Of a stretch of DNA of 64,000 nucleotides, positions 12,834 to 24,790 are shown one piece after another. Within the stretch, counting starts at the first letter, position 1, and each line of letters opens with the position of its first letter. The DNA is from Chrysopilus asiliformis (Eukaryota > Arthropoda > Insecta > Diptera > Rhagionidae), in NCBI GenBank assembly GCA_964034945.1, contig OZ035960.1:114115324-114179323 (forward strand), in the 5' to 3' direction. Below the pieces are notes generated by a model. That model was not told where the DNA came from, did not search any database, and saw only the letters and a list, made by a program, of their open reading frames with translations. The position numbers were made by a program, and so were the translations under genes.

Positions 12834-13545
12834 TCATACTAATATATAAAAAAAAAATGAGTTGGTGTCTGTCTGTCTGTTCCTCTATCACGCAAAAACA
12901 GCTGAACCGATTGACTTGAAATTTGGCATGAGTGCCTGTGGTAGTTCTGGTTCCAACATAGGCATACGGAAAAGTAGCGCGAGGGGTGGGGGGAGTAAGG
13001 AGAGAGGGTAAAGTGATTTCGAAACTTAGTTTTTGCGCTATGTTACTCTTTCGCGGGGAAACTACTGAACCGATTGGCCTGAAATTTGGCATAGATGTTC
13101 GTCGGAGGTCCAGCCCCAACAAAGACCCATTAAAAAAATTATCCCGAGAGGTGGGGGAGTAAGGGGAGGGGGTAAAGTGATCTCGAACTCTCATATGTTA
13201 CTCTTTCGCGGGAAAACTGCCAAGCTGATTGGCCTGAAATTTGGCATAGATGTAACTCAGGGTCCATCTTCAACATATCCCCATTTAAAAGTAGACCCAG
13301 TGCTGTGGGGAGTAAGGGTAGGGGGTAAAGTGAATCTCTAGTTTTTTTTTATGTTAATTTCTGAAAACCATTTTCAGAAGAGAAAAAACTTTAAAGAAAA
13401 GCATGGATCGCCCCCCTACTATTGGCTATTTGATTTATAACTTTTTTTTCTGAGCATGGATTTTTCTGAGCATATCTGAATTTAGTTTTCCAAGATTTTT
13501 TTCTACTGACGCTTTTAGCCGGGCGAAGCCGGGTCCAAATTCTAG
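12834..13545 (+). mobile_element. Family A Helitron-type element, copy A4 (three modules, alternative 3' end)
   Basis: Starts TCATACTAATATATAAAA after an A and ends TCCAAATTCTAG before a T. The 3' end differs from A1-A3: a GCCGGGCGAAGCCGGGT hairpin region replaces the usual one. Three tandem ~150-bp G-rich modules are present. Extra TCATCATACT copies precede the start. Confidence 0.8.
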
Positions 13546-14997
13546 TTCTCAGTATTTTTTACTGGGAAAAAAATTCAGACAAGTTTTCGCCAAATTAGAG
13601 ATTTTATTTTATTACAGCCACTATGATAACTCAAAATAATTACTAAAATTTTCCATGCTTTCAGTAGCTACAAATTAACCATCCCCCCTCTTGCGACAAA
13701 TATTTATTGTGATTAAAAATCAAAATCCTTGAAAATCTCATTTGAAAAATAACTAGCAACATATGAAATGCAGGGCAAATAAATAAATGCTTTTAAATAA
13801 ATACTATTAATTTTGAAAACAGCAGTTCAACGAGTTTTTTATTTTTTCATCAAAACCCGCTGTTTTTGATTGACCTGCAAGCAGCTTGACAAAACTAGCC
13901 CTGCGTGTGAAATAGATGTAAATTTCATAATACGAAAAAGAAAATTGTAGTGCATCCATAAAAAACACAATTAAAACTTTTTTATTTAAAAAAAAATCTA
14001 TGAATGGCACTGCTAAATTTCTGATAGATGGAAATTTTGATTATAACATATAATTTAAACGACATGAGCAGCAGCCCTCGTGACCCTTCATTACATTAAT
14101 TTATCACGCTTGATATTCAACACGACCTCTAATTGGTTGTTCCATGATTTTCTCCTGGGATCCTGACATATATCTTTTCCATACCTATAACTAGCAGTTG
14201 CCAAGGGCTCAACTTGGCTAATGCCAGGCGAAAACTAAACGATATAGAGCTTCATTTACAATCAGAGACTTTGAATGTTTCTGATAATTACTAACGATCC
14301 GCTGCCAGAAAAGAGCCATTCCGGACGAAAATCTGTCGTTGCTGGGTACTCTGTACGATCCATCGTCATTATTATAACTACTGTACTAACAAAAACATAT
14401 TGGGAAATGGAAATGAAAATTGGAATATAGCGTTTTGCCAAGCGTATCGTATAACATTATTTTTTTTTTTTGGTTATTTAAAATGAAAACCCCTCAGTGG
14501 ACGTTGTATATAGTCGTTCAAAGTTATTGTTATGAATTTTCGTGTTTATATCGAATTGAGAGCCATGCACGTTTTTCGGCTTTTGGTCCCCACAGACACG
14601 ATGGATTTATGTTACGTTTGAGTCTCCTTAGAAACTCCTATCGCAATCCGCCCTTAATACTAAAATGCTATACTCTGCGTTACCACTGTGCTATTTTCAA
14701 TCTAAGACTCTGGCCAGAAATCATATAAATGATTCGTGGCAAGCAGGAGACTTAAGACATTCAAATACTCTCTGCATGCGGGATGTACACAATTTAGTGT
14801 TGCTCGTATCCAAGGAAACAGCACTCAAAGAACCACTTGACGACTATTAAAATATATAGTATGGTTAAAAGTTCCACAACGCTGGGGGATGGTCGCCAGC
14901 CACGCGTTGGCCTGGACCCGAAACGAACGAGAATGAAATGAAATTGAATGAAACAAAATGAGATGATTTGGGTCGGGGATCTAGAACTGAAAACACT

Positions 14998-15036
14998 GCT
15001 GGGAATAAACACACTCGGACTGTGTTTATTCCCAGC
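14998..15036. repeat. Perfect 16-bp inverted repeat (hairpin)
   Basis: GCTGGGAATAAACACA, a 7-base loop, then the exact complement. It is followed by three more CCCAGCAT units (15030-15053). Not part of any repeat family seen here. Confidence 0.8.
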
Positions 15037-16019
15037 ATCCCAGCATACCCAGCATTGGTATGTGCCAGTATGCTGTTTTCCAAATCCTCTGTTATGCCTA
15101 TTACGCGAAATCTACATACAAGACACGGGGAGCGAACTTTGCCGCCACCAACAGGTCATATGGCAATGGCACATAATCATTATCATCATCATCATCACCG
15201 TAATCAACATTGACTCATAGAAATTGTATATCTGCACTAAAAAAAACGCCAACGATGTCGACGTCTGTAGTCTAATGTTACCCCAACAATTGACAAGGAA
15301 AATGGTCTAGAATGAGGAGAACTACATGATAATGACGCGGTACTGGCAATAGAGACGAACGGATGAAAGATGCTATTGACTTTATGAAAACCATAGCCCA
15401 TAGGTATACAATATTACGAGTATAACGTATTATATCAGATATAGAATATCATCGTCAACATGAATATATGGTTTACGCTTACCCAGGTTTTCAAAGTGAT
15501 TCACATCAAAGAGATTTCCGTGCCGGCCTGTGATGTTGTACCAAATGTAGTACTTCTCATATAAATTCGTGCAATTGAAACGCTTTAAACAAAATTAACG
15601 ATAACATGAGAACCAAAATAAAGCAATCCGTTCATTCGACTTTTATTATCTATACATATATACGATGACGTGAACGACGTCTGTAAATCTATAAGATTCA
15701 AACGAAACGATAAATAAAGTGCCTCATTGTGTTAAATTACCCCAAGAAAGCATTTACTTTCAAACAAAACAAAAATCGCTCGATAATAAAATTACAAAAG
15801 CGTTTGAGTTAATTAATTTCTTCCTTCAATTCTGTATAGATTATGTAAAATATGAGTAAAAAAGTATTTGGTATTAGAATCCTGAAGGTTAAAAATTTAA
15901 AAAGCGAGAGCCATTTTGTCATAACATTGGTATTTGAGTAAGAGCCAAAAAAGTGTAGAGCAGATTTTTAAATTTAACTTCAAAAATTGATATAATGTTA
16001 AAACGTAAGAGAAAATAAT

Positions 16020-16093
16020 GCGCCGCAGGCGAAATTGTTTGTAAAATCTATTCTGGACGCGAAAGTTTTTTAAACAAAATGAGCTACAGGTGA
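16020..16093 (+). repeat. GCGCCGCAGGCGAAA motif cluster
   Basis: GCGCCGCAGGCGAAATT followed about 60 bp later by a decayed version (GAGCTACAGGTGAAATC). The same motif recurs across the window; see findings. Confidence 0.5.
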
Positions 16094-16162
16094 AATCTTA
16101 CAGGTATCCAGTCTAAATACATATCTTTAAATTGATAGCTATACGATTATTTTATTTTATTA

Positions 16163-16537
16163 CTAGCTTGCATACCCGTCGTTGCCGGGTTAAGTTTTAG
16201 AATACAAAGAAAACCGGAAAGAACTTAAAAACTTTTTAATGGGTCTATGTTGGGACTGGATCCCCGACGAACATCTATGCCAAATTTCAGGCCAATCGGT
16301 TCAGTAGTTTCCCCGCGAAAGAGTAACATAGAGGGAAAACTAAGTTTCGAGATCACTTTACCCCCTCCCCTTACTCCCCCCACCCATCGTGCTACTTTTC
16401 CGTATGCCTATGTTGGAACCAGAACTACCACAGACACTCATGCCAAATTTCAAGTCAATCGGTTCAGCCGTTTTTGCGTGAAACAGGAACAGACAGACAG
16501 ACAAACACCAACTCATTTTTTTTACACATTAGTATGA
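16163..16537 (-). mobile_element. Family A Helitron-type element, copy A5
   Basis: CTAG at 16163-16166, standard 3' hairpin, TC end at 16537, A and T flanks. Additional TCATATCATACT-like stutter lies outside the 5' end. Confidence 0.85.
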
Positions 16538-16982
16538 TATGATGAAGTATGATAGTCCTTTTCCGTTCAGACTATTCTAAAAAGCAAGGCTACCAAACTC
16601 AAGGACTAACAGGGCTAATAATCGGTGATTCGTAAATGTTGTATAAATTAAACTTGCCACCCGCTAGTCAAGGCGACGCCCAGGGAAAAACCTTGATTTG
16701 CATTTCCCCTTTCTAAAAAAAATTGTAAAACGCATTTTTGTGTATGCTTGGAATTTTGGAAAAACCAATCAAAGCGAAGAAGTTTGTCGCAAGTTCTTTC
16801 GTACGCAACAAAAATTGCGCCGCTGGCAAAAGTTTTAGTAAAAAATCCATACAGGTAGAAATGATTGCGCCGCAGCCAAATAAAACTGAATTCAATCGTT
16901 ATCGTCGGGTTTTCCCCCCTTCTGGTTTTATATACACTTCTCTAGAAATGCTAAGAAGAGCTAGCCCAGTTATACGATCGTA
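16538..16982. other. Stretch with two GCGCCGC-type motifs
   Basis: TTGCGCCGCTGGCAAAAG at 16816-16833 and TTGCGCCGCAGCCAAAT near 16865, ~50 bp apart. No gene supported. Confidence 0.45.
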
Positions 16983-17349
16983 AGGTACCGCTTCACATGA
17001 GATTAAATACGCGAGTAACTCTCAAAAACTCTCGAGAGTTACTCGCAGGAGGTTGTCCATTTGAGAGTTAATTTCGGCGATTTTTCTATCGCTACTAGCG
17101 AAATCGAGCTTCTAGCTTCTAGCGTTCTCGAGAGCTACTAGCGAAATTCAAACGTATCTGGCGAGCTACTCTCCGAGAGTTCAGTGGAGGCCTGTCGGCT
17201 AGAGAGTAGAATCACTTTTGAAAGCTCGCAGAAACTAGCTCGCGAGTTTTTGCGAGTTTCTGCGAGCGACTCTCAGAGACGTGTTCATTTGCGAGTAGCT
17301 GCTATCGAGAGGTTCTCGCCGGCATTTACTCTCATGTGGAGCGGCTCCT
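16983..17349 (-). mobile_element. MITE D, copy D1
   Basis: Inverted termini of type AGGTGCCGCTCCACATGAG, slightly mutated here. The interior is dense in ACTCTC/GAGAGT stems. Flanks GTA and TTA approximate a TTA duplication. Confidence 0.8.
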
Positions 17350-17381
17350 TTATTCTCTGACATTTCTAAGTTCAGCAGAGT

Positions 17382-17705
17382 TCAGTTTTTCTTTCCGTGA
17401 GTTTTCTTTTGATGAATTTCGTTTCGGTGAATATCGTTTCGATGAGTTTCATTTCGGTGAAGTTTCCTATCGTGGTGAGTTTTTCTTTCGATGAGTTTTT
17501 GTCTCCATGAGTTTTTCTTACGGCGAGTTTTTCTTGCGATGTGTTTTCCTTCTGAAAAATATTTCTTCAAATGAATTTTCGGCAAGTTTTCGTCTCGGCG
17601 AGTTTCTATTTCGATGAGTTTTCCTTTTGGTGAGTTTGAAATTTGAATTTCTGTAAGTTTTTCTTTTTAGCGAGTTTTTTTCAGTGAAATTTCTCTCGAT
17701 GAGTG
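17382..17705 (+). repeat. Degenerate minisatellite built on TTTCGATGAGTTTTTC
   Basis: About 18 diverged units of 16-20 bp with core CGATGAGTTT(TTC), right next to MITE D1. The Arg/Lys/His-rich minus-strand frame is a by-product. Confidence 0.75.
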
Positions 17706-18851
17706 TGCCTAAACGGATTTTTATAGCTTATAGTCCCGTGATACCTCTTTTTAGTGCAAATTTAGTACAATTTTTTTTATGTTTGTTGCTACTAACAATA
17801 AGATTTATGTTTCCCTATAAAACGAGGACTGTGATTTTTAATGTACACGAAAAAAAAATCAAGCCAAATCATCTAGGTAGGAATACCAACTCACGACTAC
17901 GATATGACATTGTGAAAAACTTTTTCACATTTTCAATAAAAATTTCAACCATTTTTCATGGTTCCCAGATTGTGATAATTCCATTTCAATTTTACCAAAA
18001 TAAAATGACTTTTAATGCATAAACGATGTTATACGAATTTCTTTCAACTTCATATAGTGCTCGTATTTTTCATTGCACATGAAATATTTTACGAAAGGTG
18101 GCAAAATCTCTACATGACACGAGCAGATGTTATTTAAGCAAACAAAGGACCCATAGGCGAAGATGCATCGTCTTATTATCGATTCAAAGATTGCATCTAC
18201 CTGTTAAAAGAGAAAAGAAGCAGCATAAAAACACCTTTCCTAAATAAAATCGCTATCATTGCTTGCTTTTTAAATGCTCCGTTCAAAGATGAAGAGATTT
18301 CGTGCACGATTCGTTGGTTTACTCTTATGAAACGTAAATGCTGCACAAATATTACACGCACGCAAATCCATTGTTCACGAGAAATTAGATGCAGTCTGCT
18401 AAAAAGTCTGCTTCTTTCTCACAGTGCTAGACTTAACCTTTTTCATATCAAAAGAATTAATATTTTAAAAAACGACCAAATACTACTCGTAAACCCTACA
18501 AAAAATGAAATGAGCGACTCACGAATTTTTCTCGTTGTTAGCATTAAAAATATTAAGAAATATTTCACTAAATAGGATTCGGTCTTGGGTTTTTCGGCTT
18601 GTACCGGGGTTATACAATACCCAGAAATGAAAACCCATTGTGCTTGTGATAAATTATCTTAAGATTGTGAATAATCCCGCTTGCATGCGTTAAGAAAATA
18701 AAATGCATATTAGCTTGAAGCAAAATTCAACACTAATCAAGTAACTAAAGCATAAAATAATTTCTTAACTTAATAACAGAGAAAGAGACATAAAAGGGAA
18801 TTCTTGCGGTACGGTCAGTAAATACTAGTCGAAGAATACTTTTTTTTATAC
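17706..18851. other. AT-rich stretch, nothing recognised
   Basis: Frames of 80-110 codons here show no recognisable domain and no splice context. Confidence 0.5.
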
Positions 18852-19200
18852 CTACACGGCAAAAAATCCTGGAGTATTTTTCAATCCAAAAATTATATTG
18901 ACGAAATCTTAATACATATTTTGGATTGGAATTTAATACATGCGAATTTTTGAAAATATTTTAGCCTTTTTTGCAGTAATATTTGAAAAGTTTTTTATTA
19001 TGTATTGAACTTAAATACTTTTAACATTAATGTCTACAATTTAATCAAAATTTTAGACTTTAATACTGAATTAAACCAAAAATAAATTTATAAAAATTTC
19101 CAATCCATATTATTGGATTAGAATTTTCCATTGGATTACATATAGGTCCAGCATAATCCAGTTTTGATTGGAATTCACTCCAAGATTTTTTGCCGTGTAG
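18852..19200. mobile_element. MITE K, copy K1
   Basis: Termini CTACACGGCAAAAAATC and its inverse. AT-rich interior with repeated AATCCAA. Target duplication not clear. Confidence 0.72.
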
Positions 19201-20140
19201 ATTTATTTATCCCTTAATAAAACAATTTTTCGAGATAAGGTTTACTGAATATTGTATTATTATATTTGCTTTTGAGTTTCGGGCGGTTCTTTTAAAAATT
19301 GTTTTCGAATTTTTCGTGTCAAAAATGAAATTCGGGAAATGTTTTTGTGAAAATGTCATCTCTTTGTATTTAAAGTTTTAGTACTTCACACTCAAATACG
19401 GATGGTGTTTTGTCTTTAAATTTAAAAATTTTATTCACAAAAGCTGAGATCATCATTTGAAAAATGTTTTGTTCCTCTAGGAAGTCGGATGATTTGATTA
19501 CCAAGAGTTTAATATCAGAATTCTATTAGGTTTAATTGCATTATTTCCCAATTAAATTAGTCACATGAAGTTTTCGAATGAAAAAGTTAATTATTCACAT
19601 CCATACAGCACAAAAAAAAATTTGAATTCTTATTTCCGATTCGTGATATTTTAACACAATTTATTCAAATGAAACGTGTCGCCATGTTTTCTTAATATAA
19701 TCATCTTTCTATTTTCCTAGAAATTAAATTTATCAACTCAGCAGTTTTCTGTGTTTTTCAAATTAATACAAAATATGCAAGAGAGTGTTAATATGTGGTA
19801 CATGTTTCACGATCAGTATAGAGGAATCTTAAAGTCGTACTTGTTGAAATGCTGTTTGCTAAACATTAACAACATTTCAGAGAAAAACATTTAATTAAGC
19901 GCAAATATATCTGTCATGTTAACTTTATCAGATCTTTGGATAATTTTTTTATATATATACTTACGTACGTAAGTGGATAGGTTTGCCTTTGCTAAATACT
20001 TTTATTAATTTACATCCCCATAAGAGCCATTCATGACCAACACAATATGGTCATGAGATTTGTATAAATTTGATGAATAAACAGCTCGAAAAAAATTTCT
20101 AAATGTTTATAGAAATCTCACAAAATCACATTTCGAATTA
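19201..20140. other. AT-rich stretch, nothing recognised
   Basis: No gene or named repeat identified. Confidence 0.5.
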
Positions 20141-20393
20141 CAGTAATCCCTCCAACTGCGCGGTAGCGTAGATACGTTCCACAAAAAGAGCGCGCAAACC
20201 GAAACCGCGCACTGTGAACCCTACTTTGTATGAAATTTTGGGGTGAGGAACATGTTTTTTTAAACGAAAATTATAAATAAAACCGCGCAGCTGCGAAATT
20301 TTTACCGCGCAGTTCAAAATTTTGGTATTAAAAACTTAACCGCGCAGTTGCGAAACCGCGCAGTTAGAAACCGCGCAGTTGGAGGGATTACTA
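20141..20393 (+). mobile_element. pogo/Tigger-like MITE I, copy I1
   Basis: Starts CAGTAATCCCTCCAACTGCG and ends in its inverse, flanked by TA (20139-20140, 20394-20395). The interior has repeated CCGCGCAGTT. CAGT termini and TA duplication are pogo-group traits. Confidence 0.83.
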
Positions 20394-20600
20394 TATGTTG
20401 CATTTTCATAAAATTTCAATTGTACCTAACTGGTATTTAAAGATCGTCGTAAATCAACTTTTTGTGAAATTAGAAATACAACGGATCCACTAAAAAATTA
20501 ATGGAGCGCAGATTATTTAAGGAAGATACTCTAACATACTCGCAAATGATTTTTGAACCCATTTAAAGTTATATTTCACTTTGAACGATGAAAATTTTCA

Positions 20601-20675
20601 CTCGCGGCGCATTTTACTTGAAGAATTTTAACATGATGTCGTATTTTCTTGACAGATTTTCGCCTGCGGCGTATT
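20601..20675 (-). repeat. GCGCCGCAGGCGAAA motif cluster
   Basis: Two inverted-orientation copies ~55 bp apart (CTCGCGGCGCATTTT and TTCGCCTGCGGCGTATTTT). Confidence 0.5.
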
Positions 20676-20745
20676 TTTTTTTCTCCAAAAAAGCGTTTTC
20701 TCTTTTGAAATTTAAAGTTAGAATGGGATATTTGTCTAAGGTCTA

Positions 20746-21304
20746 TCATACTCATACTAATGAGTAGAATCCCGATAATTCGTATTTCAAGGGACCAGCA
20801 AACTCACACGAATTAGCGGGATATACGAATTATCGGGGTACGAATTATCGGGATTCTACTGTATATAAAAATAAGTTGGTGTCTGTCTGTCTGTTCCGCT
20901 TTCACGCAAAAACGGCTGAACCGATTGACTTGAAATTTGGCATGAGTGTCTGTGGTAGTTCTGGTTCCAACATAGGTACATGCAAAAGCAGTGCGAGGGG
21001 TGGGGGGAGTAAGGAGAGGGGGTAAAGTGATTTCGAAACTTAGTTTTTGCGCTATGTTACTCTTTCGCGGGGAAACTACTGAACCGATTGGCCTGAAATT
21101 TGGCATAGATGTTCGTCGGGGGTTCAGCGCCAAAAAAACCCATTAAAAAGTAGCCCGAGAGGTGGGGGGAGTAAGGGGAGGGGGTAAAGTAATCTCGAAA
21201 CTTAGTTTTCCCTTTATGTTACTCTATCGCGGGGAAACGTGCGGCTGAAGGCCGCGTATCATGTGGGGGGTGAACCGCGAAGCGGTTCGGGGCACAGCCC
21301 CTAG
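20746..21304 (+). mobile_element. Family A Helitron-type element, copy A6 (third 3'-end type)
   Basis: Starts TCATACTCATACTAAT and is interrupted at once by a pogo-like MITE (20762-20861). The usual microsatellite and G-rich modules follow. It ends with a longer hairpin, GAACCGC-GAA-GCGGTTC, then a G-rich tail and CTAG before T. Confidence 0.8.
20762..20861. mobile_element. pogo-like MITE inside the 5' end of Helitron A6
   Basis: ~100 bp with ends (C)AGTAGAATCCCGATAATTCG in inverted orientation and a TA-type target within the Helitron motif ACTAATATATAAAA. The left terminal bases are mutated. Confidence 0.7.
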
Positions 21305-21592
21305 TAAATTATATGATTATTGTAAAAAAACTAGTTTTCCCCTACACCTCGATAAAATCCCTTTTCTGCTATCTACGGAATTTCTTAATTGTTACTTACT
21401 TTGAGCGAGATATCAAGAAGAATTATAAATTAAACGCTGAATAAATATTTTTTTCCAGGATCTTTCTTTTCCATAAAAACGTCCTAATAATTCGACAGTC
21501 ATAGCAAATGAAAAAAAGAGAATCGTGTGTTAATTATTGATTCCCCTATGTTTTTTATCAGGCTTGCTTCCTATGCATTTTTAATTACAATC

Positions 21593-22082
21593 AGGGTATT
21601 CACAGTCGTCTTTTAAATTGCGGGTAAATTTACCGCTCGGTAATTCAGTCAAATTTAACAGATTTTTACCGAGACGGTAATTTGGTTCATGTAAAAATGA
21701 ATTACTGGATTCGGTAATTGTAGACATGCCTTGAGTCGTGTATTTCGGCCCGGGTATTCGGTATCAAGAATCAACCGCGGGTGGCGCCAGTAAAGTTTTT
21801 AGTTGTCAAATTTTCTCGCTGGTTATCTCATCGGACTGCAATTTTTTTCAATTTTGATAGCCGTTGCCACAATAGAAATTCAAAAGAATACATCAAACAT
21901 GGATTTAAATGTATGTGATATATTTTACAATCAAATTCGCAGTTCATGATTTGGTCACGTATCAAATAAAAGCGCTGTTCTCAAATCTGTGCTGTGGGAT
22001 GTTCACAGCAGAATATTTTTAGTCTTTTGATATTACCGAAAATACCGAATACCGAAAATTAAAAGAGGATTGTGAATACCCT
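21593..22082. mobile_element. MITE S, 490 bp
   Basis: Termini AGGGTATTCACAGTCGTCTT and an approximate inverse. Interior contains ACCGAATACCG and TTACCG repeats. Flanks share CAAT. Superfamily not assigned. Confidence 0.65.
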
Positions 22083-24438
22083 CAATATTTTTGGTATTTT
22101 TTTACACAACAATTTTTTGGCATGTCGGCAAAACTGATTGATCTTAGCAAAATTTCATGCATGTCATTATATGTAGAGTGTACTAAACTCTAAGTCACTC
22201 AATAAATTTCCTCATAAGCCTTTGTTCTACAAATTTTCTCCAAAAGTTTTTCCATATTTCAGAATATAAAGAAAATCAATAAAAAAAACTTCAAGCCTAA
22301 TGGCTTTTTTTATTTTTCTTAAGCAAAAAGATACATACTTCGAAAAAAAGGAAATACTTTATCAGAATTGCAAACAAACCAATCGCTAGGCGACTCTATT
22401 TATTTTCCCATTGGCGTCATTCATCTTAACCCAGACTAATTCTATTCCAACGACCAACCAATATTTTGTTACAGTCAACTCACGAATCTTTTCTATATAT
22501 ATACTGCTATATATTCTTCTCTATTAGTACATTTTTGTTTGCATTTTTTTTTCGAAATTTACTTTGAAACGGAACAGAAGGAAGACCTAGTCGTTAATCT
22601 TTAACGTATTCAGTCAATTGATTCAATGACATGGGATGTACTCAAGGGAATTGTGGAACAAAACGAAAAACTGGTTGTTATCTTGCAGACATGTCGGCTG
22701 AAATGACCATCACAGGGGCCCTATTCTTTAGTTTTAATACCTAATCCGAGATTTCAAGTATCGAATAACTCTTACCTGATTTGAATTTAACGAAAAACAA
22801 AAAAACAACGACTATCGTCGAAAGAAAGAATTTTAATACCAAGAAAACGACCTAAAATTTAAAATAAAAACGAATTCCTTTTAGGTATCCAACATGATGG
22901 CCGAAAGTCATATGAAATTCTCATCAAGGTTCCAAATTTATGTAATTCAGATTTTTGCAATTTAATGAAGTTATATCACGACATCCAATCTGTTCCATTT
23001 TTGGCAAGAGTTTTATACGAGTTTTCCACATTTTCTTTTTCACTCACGAATCATTTGACTTGTTTGCATGGACGAGCACATCAGTTGACGAAAAGTTATT
23101 CCTTTTCATGCGAAGCGACCAATTCACCTTTCTATAAAGCATCAGACCAATCAAATTATATAAGACTACTTAGAAGACCCTAAAATGTATACTCACCAAG
23201 TTTGTATCTAACATTCTGTGACGTGATCCAATTCAATGTTTCTGTCTACAAGGTATATACTACGACACTCCTTACGAAATCCTCACTTACCCAGTTTGTC
23301 CCGAAGCTAGTTTAAAAGTAGGTACAAGAAACCATCCCAACTTTAAGCTTCAAAATAATTGTTACTCCACTCAACTTACTTTACATTCCATTCCATCTTC
23401 ATACCAAATTGGGGCTCCATCCATATATATATTTTGCACGGCACGTTTATGAGGAGACGCTTTGCCTCGAGGATGGTATATCCTATATACGAAACTGAAA
23501 TGCTTTTTATATCTATTCAACCTGTGTGTATATCCACGAGCACAAGAATATATATATATATACCTTTTATAGCCCATGCTCTGACAATGTGAAATGAGGA
23601 AAGAGCCCTACAAGAAGGTCTAGATAAATGGGAATCACGAAATTTATCGTTCCATAAATTAGGGATATTCTGTATGCCATAGAAATTATGTGGCCTTGTG
23701 TATTTAAAGCGATTCGCTGAGCCTGACGTAAAATACATTAAAAAAAAGGAGTCTTGATTGTATATAGTATGCAGCAGATAATCAACAATTCATAGAAAGG
23801 TAAGTCTTTAAAACGGCGTTGATGGCTTAAGGTATACGAATATCTTGAAATGAAACCCCGAAAAAACCTCAGAAACGCCATGGGAGTTTAAAGTCTGCGC
23901 TATGTTTTTAGTCATAGAAGGGAAAAACGAAAGAAACCAAGGAAATACTCATACTCAAAGCATTATAATAGAACCGATTCTTGTACACTCCAAAGAGGCT
24001 TTTAAAATAATACTTTATGAAGCCTTTGGGGAAATTAATGTCTATCGATTCGAGATAAAATGGTCACCGTCCTATTTTTATTGTTCCCTGCCATTATTTA
24101 AACTTTTTATTTTCAGTACCATCCGATTACAATGTTGGAAAAAATAGAAAATTCAAGAGAAAAAAAAATATACTTTTATCCAGTAGACACAAGTATGTGT
24201 GTATGTACGCGGGTCTATTCAACGTACAATGGGATCAATATTATGTCTTTGTTCTTGAATCAATTTAGCTGTAAGTAAAAGTAGATCAACTTTTTCCATT
24301 TCCATCCATGTTAACCAAATTAGATTTTCCCTTCGAGAAAATTCAACCTATCAATATTAAATTTAGCATTTAACGCTTCGTGGTAGAACTTATTGTTGGA
24401 AAATAAAATTAATTTTGTTCCAATAATATAATTTTTTA
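22083..24438. other. AT-rich stretch, nothing recognised
   Basis: Short TATATA runs near 22490 and 23550; no supported gene. Confidence 0.5.
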
Positions 24439-24686
24439 TATACCCGTATGGTGAAACCAAAGGGTATATTAACTTTGCCTTACCGTTTGTAACGCCAAGA
24501 TCCCGTCATCACACACAAAAATGAATTACACCAGTGTGTTTAGAATGATAAAAATAATTAATTTCTGCATGTCCGTCCGTCTGTCTGTCTGTCCGTCTGT
24601 CTGTCTGTCTGTGGCGCGGATTGCGGGCGCACGGATTGAGCTAGAGACTTGAAATTTTGCTCCGTTTTTCGTAAAATGCGAGGCTA
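24439..24686 (+). mobile_element. Family B element copy B2, cut by the mariner insertion
   Basis: Typical start TATACCCGTATGGTGA, GTCTGTCC microsatellite and GACTTGAAATTTTGC core, then a break at the TA target of the mariner element. The remaining ~300 bp of B does not resume on the other side, so the 3' part was lost. Confidence 0.82.
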
Positions 24687-24790
24687 AAGGGTGTTTTTTA
24701 AGACGTGTGGTTTTCAAGAAGAAATAAAACGCATATAATTTAATGTTATGGCCAAGAGTTTAGCTTTATTATAAAGATAAGGGTTTGCCA

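Larger units (their letters stand above)
13546..16162. other. AT-rich stretch with hairpin and CAT-repeat tract
   Basis: Holds the 14998-15036 hairpin, a short CAT/ATC tract at about 15175-15198 and the 16020 motif cluster. No supported gene. Confidence 0.5.

Noticed and set aside
17382..17585. Arg/Lys/His-rich minus-strand frame
   Set aside because: Explained by the degenerate minisatellite at 17382-17705.
18327..18575. 82-codon plus-strand frame
   Set aside because: No motif, no start context or splice partner; length is within chance for AT-rich DNA.
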